Assembly: GCF_051401765.1 (NCBI RefSeq)
Contig: NC_135066.1
Location: 21,517,501-21,581,500 of the forward strand
Direction: 5' to 3'
Length of the DNA stretch: 64,000 nt
Source: Calliopsis andreniformis
Lineage: Eukaryota > Arthropoda > Insecta > Hymenoptera > Andrenidae
How positions within the stretch are numbered: position 1 is the stretch's first letter; every line of letters starts with the position of its first letter. Below are positions 11,301 to 23,300 of this stretch, piece by piece. Position numbers and translations under genes: made by a program. Under the pieces are notes generated by a model. It saw nothing but the letters and a program-made list of their open reading frames with translations, was not told the origin of the DNA and searched no databases.

Positions 11301-14300
11301 TCGGTTCTAATTGACAAACGGCATGGTTCAACATACTTAACCGCTAGGGTGAGCCATTTATCGTTTGTCGAATCCGAGGTTTCATCCTCGTAAACTGAAA
11401 ATTTAGTATGCCGTACACTGTCAATAATGCGTTCCCTTTCGCGAACGCCTAAAACATTGGTAATAACTTTACTACATTTACTGCAACTGATTTTCATGAC
11501 TTGTAACACTTTAGGCTCCTTGCCTATGTCTTGCATGAGATGAAGGGAATCAGACGCGACCGAAAGGGGAACATTATGTTCGGCGAAAAAAGCGGCATAT
11601 TTTATCTCCGCTATTTTTATTTTTTCATCGAGTGTCGATGAAGAAGAAGACGCGACGAACTTCTCGGTTTGGTTTTCTGTTGGTAACGGTTCTTCTCCGG
11701 TTGTGGTAGAACCGATACCTCCAGTATTATTACTACACATTTGCTGCATATTTTTAGTATGCAGCTTTGTAAACGAGTGCCTGCGTATTTCTGACAGCCC
11801 GCAATCGAAGACTTTGTTGCAGGCTTTGCAGAAGCATTTTGACTCGTCCGTGGAAACAGTTTGCAACCAAACCTTTAAAGAGTAGTCAGCATCAAACCAA
11901 TGTTGCTGGAATCTTTTTTGTACCTTTTAGCTGGTCCAGAATCCATCGTTAAAGCAGTTGCAATTCCTCTTTAGTTGAATATATTAGTCCTCCGGAACCA
12001 CTTACGCGCACTCGGACTATTCTATTGTATATAAAAACTACACACGCTGTTTACGCTCGGAGATGCACGTGTTGCGGACGCGGGCTTTAAATGACCAATT
12101 ATCAATACTGACGCGCGTAGCATCTATTGCCGCTCAAATCAACGTTCTTTTGTTTTAGGCGGTTGCGTAGAAACGTAATGCTGTTTTGACATCGAGCGTT
12201 TTAAATGCGTTTTTACAATTTATCATTATCGATATTTTTCTTCCTATTTCAAAGTTGAAATTTCAAACAAAATATTTGATTGATTCTTTCCTACAAAATG
12301 GCATAATTTTCATAATTTCTGCAAGATTCCAAATCTTGGCTCAATGGACTATTGTTAAAATACCATTTTATAACATCGTCGTGCATATTTTACTACTGTG
12401 TGCTTTTTTAGTAGGCAAATATCGTACTGATTAGGAGCCGTCGTTTTTGGTATAGAGATTACTGCAGCCACAGAAAATAGAGGTAAAATAGGGAAAATGA
12501 CTGTGAAAAAATTTGTTTTATTTAAATAAAGGATCCGAAAATAAGACACAATAATAACATTTTCACTCCATCCTTAAAAAATGTTCAGAAGTCATCAATT
12601 TTTTGACTCCAAGAACGTAGTAACCCCTTAGCAATAAAGTGTCAGACTATGTATAATGTGTAGTATTTTACTTTATCGTGAAGTCACAACTTAAAATTAT
12701 GGGTTAATTAAAGTCTGCAGTATTAGGATTTGAAGGGTGTCGCCTAGTCACGAGTCACCGCTTACGTTAGCAACTGACGACGGCGATGGCGATCGGCGGT
12801 TCATTCTGCCTTCCTCTGTGCCTCTGCTCGAGCTTTCGCCTCCGGCAACATGAAACATGGAACATTGCCTGAAAGCAACGAGTAACGCGGACCGCACACG
12901 TACAGGGGACGCGTAGCTTGTGTGCGCGTCGATGGAAGCAAAGTGGGAGACGCCAATAGGTCATAGTGATAGAACCGTCGAGCACCTAGCGCCCACGATT
13001 GTGGTATCACTGACGCAGCGTGCCAGCCGCCGATAGCGAGCATATCACACGAGCGACCACGGCTCCTAGGCACTCTCGCTGTACACATTTTGTAAATAAC
13101 TTCTAAGTGGGTACCTCCGGTCGGTGCAACCATCCGGTGGTTGAACAGCCGCCCGTCTATCCATAGGTCATAAACGAGAGCCACTCCCGTGAGACAGAGT
13201 TGGGCATTATATAAATAAAAAATTATTTAAATAACGATTCGAATAAAAGATACTTTCATATATTCGTTATTCGAAGTTTCTTATTTGTTCAGCGGCAGCA
13301 TATATTGTTGCTTGCGACGACGTGTCGCAGACCTTCCAAATCTTCTAGGTTAATGAATCTAAATACGATGTAACTCGAATTATTTTTAATATTATTCACT
13401 TGGGGATTACTACATTCCTATTTGATTATCTATAGTTTGTGGAGTTAATCAATTTGGCAAATGAACGACCGAAGCGCTCGATCCCTTGGCTCACGCTTGG
13501 ATCGGTTCGGATCAACTCGACGCTCCTCGGATTTATTCGACTTTTATTTGAAGAGCTACGAATAAAGATGAAAAAATTATTCGACGCGTCGAATAAAAAA
13601 ATTATCTTTCACCGTCGAATAAACTTACTTCGAATAACGAATATACAAAAGTATCTTTTATTCGAACCGTCATTTAAATAATTTTTTATTTAGATAATAC
13701 CCAACTCTGCCGTGAGACCATTCCTGGACCTCCATGATAATCGAACGGTGCATATCGGAAGGCCACGGGCACCGGGTTCCTCGGTCAACACTCATCATGG
13801 AGGTGCAACCTCCCGGGTCTGCAGCACCAACTACGTCCCACTCCGTATCCCTGAAACAACCCCCAGCTGTAAAGAGACGACGCGATACTGCGGGAGTCTC
13901 CGACTCCACCGTCCAAGCGACCACCGCCGGGAGTCCCCGACTCCAACCGACTGACTGGCCGAGGCCGGGAGTCCCCGACTCCAACCGACCGACCGGCTGA
14001 GGCCGGGAATCCCTGACTCCAACCGACCGACCGGCCGGCGTCGGAAGTCCCTGACTCCAACCAGTAGGGGCAGCGGTCCCTGCCTCACGTTCCGACGGTC
14101 CCGGGAGCAGCGGCTGCACCTGAAACCCTCTCGCAGGGGCACCGGCGGCCCCTCTTACCGCGTGGGTCCGCCCACCGCTGAAGGACAGTCAATAAAGAAT
14201 TGTTTAACCTCCTAAACACATCGTTCATTCGTAATCGCGAAGCTGGCGAGCCGACTGAGTCGGCATCTCCTTTCCCGTATACCGGTAACCACGCCGAACG

Positions 14301-14317
14301 TGGTCACAAGGATTTTC

Positions 14318-14350
<33 letters not shown>

Positions 14351-17300
14351 CAATTAGCGAATGTATACTTTATGAGTGCTACTGCGGGCACTGGCCGCAA
14401 CGTAACTGTTGTCAGTCTCGTGCGTGGTCCTGGGCCAGAGAGGGTGCATGCCTCTTCCGAAATGCGTTGTTCTTAGGAATGAAGGCCACGGCTGTTGCAG
14501 CTACCAACGGTCAGCGGCAAGCCTCCGTTATATACATACTCTCACATACCCAGATACACACTTCTAAGCACAAGCTTACAGCATTTTCCAATACTTCGAA
14601 TGAATTTGTTTGCCTTCATATCTTAAGTTAGTATTTTCAAATGATTGATGTTTTGTGGAAGATTAGTTTTTATAGGGTAGATTTTTCAAGGGAACGCATA
14701 TACTTGGCGTGCTTTTGTTTACTTTTTCAAGGTTTCTTGGAGCGATTTTACGCCTTTTTGTGACATTGAATACAGGTTTGATTATTATTAATCAAGCTCT
14801 GATTTTAGCCTAAGGGAGAAATATTACGCACCTTTTTGAATTAAAGCAACTCATTTAATAACGTAAGGAATTGTTTAATTTGATTGATGAAGTTCCGTAA
14901 TATATTCTTGAATGAGAAAAGGATCCAATGTTGCTAGTCATTGAAAGATCGGGAATCGAAGAGTTGCAAAGTACGCAGTTGTCAATAGCTTATTGATTTC
15001 GTAAATGGCTGCAAAATAAGTACATTTTCCTTTTTTCTTATGTGTAAATGGATTAAGCATTGATTTATGTTAAAGTAATACATATGCTAAAATGTTGAAA
15101 GTATACGGCTGGTTTACAATGGAAAAATGATTATTATTACCATGAGAGTAATACATAATTTGTTTAATATTATTATTCTCTTTAAGCCTGTACACAAATA
15201 GGAAGAACGATTCCTATTCTTTACACGGGCCCGCACAGAATAATTAATATCATTAGTATCGAAAATTATTGACGACATTACTGACCGTTTACAGTTGATA
15301 TTAAAGAAATGTAGATTAAATATTAATGACATTTTTATTTTTAAGAACGAAGCATTTAGAACTGATAATCTGTGGCGTCAGGTACCCCTCATGCAATGTA
15401 TGGTTGTACCTGCGTCTTTACGCGACGGATATCCGGACATATGTAGACGTACGAACATCCAGTTCTAGGAGAAGAAAATCTTGAAAATAAAATGTTGAAA
15501 GTGGCACTTTTCTAGATCGTATCACGAGATCTCAGCAACAGATGCATCGATTTCGATGAGATAAGGCTTAATCGAAAGATCGTACCCACATTATATTGCG
15601 ATAATACCATTGAATTTTAGATCTGAGCTAAGGATCCAATGATATACACGATTAAAGTTTTTTATACACAAAACTTCAATGTACACGGTAGTGCCGGCTA
15701 TGCTCCGCATATACTTGGCGTCGCGGCACTACTGTGCCGCTTGATAAAGCAACTGAAATGGTTCATTATTTTAAAAAGTTATTTTCTGTTATTGTCCCTT
15801 GTTTTATACCTGATGGGGACTATAGCTTGGATTGTCAACGGAGAGGGCGTGTCTTTGCAACAAATCTGGATTTAGCAGAGCGCATCCAGCATATTTTAGT
15901 GTTCTTTTACGAGGAGATCTCTTATCTAACAAAGTTGGCGCACTAGGGCTTTTTTTAATAGAATGTGCAGCCTCCTTTGCGCTCAACTCCTTCGAGAATT
16001 GCATAAATGTTGCTGTTAGTTGCTTCCTTGAAACTTCGTGTATACTTGGAGTGGGACTTCTATTCGTTCTAAACACGCCCAATTGGTGGTCCCATTTCGT
16101 CGTCTGGCTAGACGTGGACCTTCGATTCCGTTGGTTCCTTATATTTTTTATTGTCGACGTTTGGTTGAAGCGAAAACGTGCTGGTACAACCTTCGCTGCA
16201 TTATCGCGAGCTTCAAAGGTCATTACGCAGGCTGCGACCACGATAAATCCTGTGAAATATAATTGTGTGTTTAGTGAGGAATATTTTGTTCATAAATTTA
16301 GTTTGTCCTGGAAATGTGTTTTTAGTTCATACTTTTTGTATTTGTTTAAGCAAATAATGTTATATCTTTGAAATTATTGAAGAAAACAAATAATAAAATT
16401 AAGGAATATTAAATTCTTAAAATTTAGAGATTCCTAGTTTTCAAACATTGAAGAACTCTTAGAGGTAGAGGAGTGGGATTATATTCTTGAAAAGAGAATT
16501 TTTAGATCGTAAGTCCTACTCGTGATAAATAGTAAATATAAATAGTTTCCATAAGATAAACAAATTACGTAATACAAAAATAGTATAAGTAATATAAATA
16601 GTACAAGTACATTTTAATTGGTGGTAAATAAAGTTTCTTATCAAGAAAATTAAGGGGGTCGACTAGTCGTGTGACTTTTCGAAATTGACAGATCGGTATC
16701 TGCTGTTAAAATTTTCGTCATAAGAATAACATTGCCTACAGACACGTAGCTGTTTATTGAACGCGAATTGAAGCTATTCTACGATTTCCAATTTGGGACG
16801 TGGCTTAGAAAACTTCCTCCTCAACTACACACATACCGTTACACGAACCATGCGTACGTGAGTTCGACGCTTCGCTATCGATTTCGTACAACTACGGAGA
16901 GTCGAGAGATAAGGCGAATGTGAGCCTTACTCTCTCACTTTTGACACGCTGATATTCGACTGTTCAAATCGTTTGGAAGCGACACGAGTCATGCGCGATC
17001 ATTTCGGTTGCCCAGATATTTTCAGTGACTCAATATAGGCCTGAATCATATGAATGTAGTGGTATTTAGCATACAAAACATGTTATTTGTTTGTGTATAA
17101 TATTAACATTAACATGCGTCATATTCTAAATATCACTATATTTTTATAATTCATTGTTCACTGACATCAGTGGGATTTCTTGCAACGCTAAATATTTTAA
17201 AAATTTAGAAATAAGCAAGCAATACGTTTTTAAAATTTTTTATTTAAAAGATGTAATTAAAAGAAAATATTCTGATGCTCGCCTCTCGCTTTTATAATTG

Positions 17301-20300
17301 CCGCCATGACCACGGTCACAGCTCCTGACGTACTCGTACTGCTCCTGTGTTAGCTCTTTCATCTGTAATATTGAAAATAAACATGATTATTACATTATTT
17401 ACGATTTGTAAGAGAAATATGATTAGTTAGCGTGAAATCGCCTATGCATCTACGTACCTCTTACATACTTCAATAACTCCTATGGTGACGCTACCGCTCA
17501 TTTGAGGCCTGTTGAATCCTTCCACTGGATCGTGCCGCTATGCTGGTTTATGCTGGTTTGTGCCTGATTCTCGCCGTAAATCCTAGCTTGATTTGCAAAA
17601 GTAAATAAGTTAAAAATTAATTTTCGTGTTTAAATAAGTTCAATATGAAAAGACATTCTGACAATCCCTATAGTACGCTAGAATATTCGTTTGTTCTTGA
17701 GCTCGTATCCTGTCCTCGCGCAAACTGGCAAGAAAGAGGAGGAAGAACAGCGTGACACAGAAGTGTCAGAGAGCATCGTCTCCACCGGCGGCTAGATTTG
17801 ACTCACTGAAAATTATAAAGTAGTTAATACAAATACAATCTATCTTTCTTCGATAGAAATATATGCATAGGGCATTAAAAGATTATATCTTATCCTTCAT
17901 AGTGTCGTTCTACACCTTCAGATCTGTGGAGATCCGTTAAAAGAACCTACCGCAAAATTCACTTTGAGCACCTTTCTCGAGGTCCGTTTTCTTTACTGCA
18001 TTGTATTATATTCATCGAGAGTGTAATATTCAAGAAAAATTCAAGCCTAGCAAGAACGATTTATCTTCAATAAAAAATGTACGTGATTTACTTATCTTGT
18101 TGCATATGCCGCAAACTCTTGCCCCCTTCCTTCGTTTCATGTGATAGGATTTGCCCTCTTAATCCTGGCCTGTGGAAAACAAATGAAATTCATGGTAATA
18201 TCCAATTCGATTATTTATGTGATAAATATATTGTACATACCATTTTTTACATCCACTTGTAATTTGATTGTAATGAGCTCATTGGATAGTGACAGGTGCA
18301 GTCGCAATAGACCATAGTACAGCTTTTCGCGTGATTTGATTTGCACTCGTCGGTGCAATTGTGATTTTTTATTGTAATCGAACAACCCTTTATATGGATT
18401 GTTCTGCACTCGCCAGTACAGTCGCTATATAAGTATAGGCCATAGAACAGCTAGAGATGATTGTCACATTTGCTATCTCTCTCGACTTTTCGGAGCCATT
18501 CGAAGTGGTTCGAAATGCCAAGCTCATGTACACGCAACTAGTCCGGTAATGTGTGTAGTGGAGGGGGAAATTTTCAGTAACGCACATCGCCAATTTGGGT
18601 ACTGTAGATTCCGATTCTACATCGACAGTCTTCCTAATTAGATGCCCCCTTCTTTGCACAAGCCCAACTGAACTTGTATCTTTTACTTTGTTTTATCGAT
18701 AACCTAGCAAAAAGTAATGCGGAGACATGGGTTTACGGGAGCTAACTTTCTGTCCTTATATGAGAACCTTTTGAGCTGGTAAAAGGTTCATTTGAAAGAA
18801 AAAAGTTCAATGGAGCGCATTTTGATCATGATTTAACGAGATTTTGCTGATATTTAGTAATATAAGTGTAATAAAGTAGAGCAAAACTCGACCGTTCCTC
18901 AGCCTTGGAAGCTAAGCAATTTTATGTAATTTAAAGAGTGTTTTGAACGAAATCATAACCATAGTGCGCGATATTGAACTTTCTTCTTGCGAATGAATCC
19001 TTTCCCAGCTCAAAAACTTCTATAAGGACGAAAAGTTAATTCCTGTAAACCTATATTCTTCTCAAATTTTGTCGGTAATGTCACCTTTCTGCTATATCCT
19101 CGTCGACTCCCGTAAGGAAATATAGGGATTAGTGTTTTAGAGGTTTTAAGTTCTAATACATCTCTGTGTTATTTTTAAAAATTTTTACCTTTAAGTTATC
19201 AAGCTGTTAAAATTAAGAAAATATTTTTTTAAATGAAGCCTCACACAATAATTATTACGTTTCGGTTTTATTATCTTTAAATCAGTGACTATAATTAGCT
19301 AAGGTATACAATATGTCCATTTATCTAGAAACGTATAAATATCTTAAAAACTAGGCATGACAGGGAAAAATGTTACAGACAAATGTTACATGGCATGAAG
19401 AGGGACACATCATGATGGTTGGCATTTGACCTTGCATTAACTTTGGAAAGCTTATATATATCTTTTTATTGGCTATTCTTGTAGCTGGTGTCAAAACATT
19501 TTCAAAATACTATTTATTTGTGTACTTCGCGCAAACCAATTTTGAGATATGAGATAGTTGACGTGCCACTGATATTAGTATTATCCAATGTACACCGCGG
19601 GAGGTTGCTCAGTTTGTCTTTTTGTACACTATGTTGGTCCTAAAAAGAGCCGATGTTATGTGTACATGTGTGTATGTGAATAAGTATATTTTTAAGTACT
19701 TTTAAAAGAATTAAGGAAAATTAATGAGCTTTTATGAAAAAAGATATAGCAAACTATGTAAAATATTGCAAATTTTGTCAAGAAAATTAGTATGTAGGAA
19801 AAATCATGCTCCAATGCAAAATCACTTTTACATTCTTCCTTTAGCAGAAAGTGAAAATAAATATATTTTAACAGTTCAAGTTGATCTCACAAAATTTTCT
19901 CAAGTATATCCGATACCAAATCATGAAGTCGACACAACTAAGATTTTCCATCATGAATTTATGTGTAAGTATGGAATTTCAGACTATTGTCTACGAGCAA
20001 ATGATGCTTTTGAACGCTCTCGTGCTATTCTAACGGATTATTTAAAACGTTATGTGAAATCAGATTAAATTGATTGCGATGAATAACTTCTAAGCACAAT
20101 ATATACATACAATACAACTGTATATACTTCCACTAACTATACTCTTTATGAGTTAATCTTTGCTGAAAAACCTGAAATTCCATCTTATTTATTGAAAACA
20201 CCTGAATTTAAATATACGTATCATGATTTCATTACTGATATAAAGTTGAAACTTCAAAAATTAAATTGTTACAGATTTCTATATTTAAGGAAAGTCTTTT

Positions 20301-23300
20301 TAATTTCCTTATTCTATCTTTTATTATTTGCTAAGAATGTTCTTAGGATTGTCAATGTAGTAACAAACCGAAATTTTTATCCAATGTGATGCAACAAAGG
20401 TGTGTCTAGCAAGGGATAAGAAAGAAATTGTGTCAGATCTACAAAATTGTAATTGATAAATTTTTCTTTATTTCAGGATTTTTGAAAAATTTACTTGCAC
20501 TTATTTGATGCCATTGTCAGTTATTCTGCTGCTGTCTCTACTTTTTCGTGCACTTATGTAAGTTTTTACTTAAAATTTTTGAAGCTTTCTATACATAAAG
20601 AAAATATTTTCGGTTAATTTTAAAAATTTCGTTTTATATTTTTTATGATTTTAAAAAATAATTATTAGGAAACAAATAAAACTACATACCAATTCAAAGA
20701 TCTTTGCTTGTGTCAGACTTGTAAATTTGTAATGTAAGCACTTTTTTCATTTCAGCAAATGTACAAAAGGATCTAATTGCTGTTTACCTGTCTAACATCA
20801 GTCGGTTTGCTGCTGTCTCTGGTTGTCCGTGCATTTATATAAGTTTTTATTTTAAATTGTTACAGATTTCTATATTTAAGGAAAGTCTTTTTAATTTCCT
20901 TATTCTATCTTTTATTATTTGCTAAGAATGTTCTTAGGATTGTCAATGTAGTAATAAACCGAAATTTTTATCCAATGTGATGCAACAAAGGTGTGTCTAG
21001 CAAGGGATAAGAAAGAAATTGTGTCAGATCTACAAAATTGTAATTGATAAATTTTTCTTTATTTCAGGATTTTTGAAAAATTTACTTGCACTTATTTGAT
21101 GCCATTGTCAGTTATTCTGCTGCTGTCTCTACTTTTTCGTGCACTTATGTAAGTTTTTACTTAAAATTTTTGAAGCTTTCTATACATAAAGAAAATATTT
21201 TCGGTTAATTTTAAAAATTTCGTTTTATATTTTTTATGATTTTAAAAAATAATTATTAGGAAACAAATAAAACTACATACCAATTCAAAGATCTTTGCTT
21301 GTGTCAGACTTGTAAATTTGTAATGTAAGCACTTTTTTCATTTCAGCAAATGTACAAAAGGATCTAATTGCTGTTTACCTGTCTAACATCAGTCGGTTTG
21401 CTGCTGTCTCTGGTTGTCCGTGCATTTATGTAAGTTTTTATTTTAAATTGTTACAGCTTTCTATATTTAAGGAAAGTCTTTTTAATTTCCTTATTCTATC
21501 TTTTATTATTTGCTAAGAATGTTCTTAGGATTGTCAATGTAGTAATAAACCGAAATTTTTATTCAACGTGATGCAACAAAGGCGTGTCTGGCAAGGGAGA
21601 AGGAAGAGACAGAGGTTTCTCACACAACAGTAGCTCCGCGGAGCGTCAAATCAAAAGGGAGTTCTGTCGAAATGTTTCCAATGAAGAAAATACGTTATAT
21701 ATTATATTACATAACATTATACATTATATAGCGAGTACCAAAGTTTTATAGTGATAACTGTTTCGGTCAGTATATAGTGTGAGACAACTAGGGAGGGAGC
21801 CAATCAACCGCACATTCCATAACTGTGTCATACGTGTGTTATCTCTTCATGTTTATATTTAATAAATCATATCTTTAATAATCGTATTTTTATTTTAATT
21901 AACATTTACCCATTTAAAGAAAATTCTTGCACGTGAACGTTGTTAAGACGTCTTTTGGACGATGCCAGTAAGTCCTTCCAATGTCTTTAAGAGGTCTTGA
22001 AAACGTCTCTATATTGTGACCAAATGTCTTTAAGATGTCATAAAGACGTGTTTTTATAACGTATGGCGCCTGAAATACACGTCATAAATGTGTAAAACAG
22101 CCGTCTTTAAAATGTCTATATGACCTACTAAAGATGTCTTAAAGACATCCTATTTCGTAACCGAAGACGTTCGAAAATCGTGACTAGGACGTTTGTAGCA
22201 CATTACGGATACTTGTAAGACATCCTGAATGCGTGGAAGATACGTATGCAGGACGTTTTTGAGACATTTGTGTGACATTTTGGAAACGTCTTAAAGATGT
22301 CAGGTTTTGTAACAATAGATGTGAGCATGACCTGTCTAAAACGTTCGCAAGATATTGCCGACGTCGTCTGAATGTCTTGAATGTTAGGCACGAATGTCTT
22401 TAAGACGTTATTAGGATGTCTTTGTGCTTACTAAGATAATAATTGATAAATGTGTAGAGCCTAATCTCAAAAAAATTGGGGCAATTAATAATATGCCAGG
22501 TCCAGAAAATTCAAAACATGTAAAAATATTTTTAGGTACGGTGGGGTATTGCCGAAAATTTATATCAAATTTTTCAACGATCGTGAAACCTTTAACTTCA
22601 TTGTTAAAGAAAGACGTAAAATTTATTGAGTCTCAAGAACAAGAGGACGCTTTTAAAATGTTCAAACAACAATTAACAGAAAAATCACTCCCTCAGTACC
22701 CAGATTTTTGAAGTTCTTTTGCATTAACTTGTGACGCATCAAATGTCGGAATCGGTGTCGTATTGTTACAAATTAAAGATGGCAAGGATTTACCTATTAC
22801 ATACTATTCGCGAACATTAAATCAACCTAAACAAAATTATTTAACCACATAGAAGAAACTTTAATCTAATAAATTTAGTAGAGCATTTCAGACCTTATTT
22901 GTTTGGGTGAACGTTTACTATACAGGATGTTACCTAACGTTTGCACCTCAAATATCCCCGTTGTAATTTAAAGATACGTCAGATGTCTCACGGACAAAGC
23001 TGAATGGCTCAATGGAGCTCACACAATGCCAAACAAATTTTTTTTTTAGGGATATCAAGGTCACCTTCATTTCCCTAACTGGAATCACCTCTCTTTAAAC
23101 ACCCACAACGACAGTTCCTTTCATTAGGAATAAACCTAAACCTAAAATCCAACGGTTCTTTTGTTACTCTTGCATAATGAGCAAGACAGTCGTCTTGTTA
23201 GTACCACATATCATGACGTTTTCTCTGTCTGTGACCGTAAATGACCCTGAGTAATTACAGCCACTGAATCCCTAATGAAAGGGACTACCACTGCAAATGT

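Noticed and set aside
13670..14142. Overlapping Arg/Gly/Pro-rich ORFs of 80-149 codons
   Set aside because: They arise from the 38-bp GC-rich tandem array, whose period is not a multiple of three, and no frame is favoured.
17951..17995. A 45-nt cassette exon between TMEM200-like exons 3 and 4
   Set aside because: It is phase-compatible, but it would insert charged residues into the middle of the second membrane segment.
21930..22428. A CRISPR-like array of spaced repeats
   Set aside because: The repeats are short, degenerate, on both strands and irregularly spaced, and the sequence is eukaryotic and has TIR-type ends in another copy.
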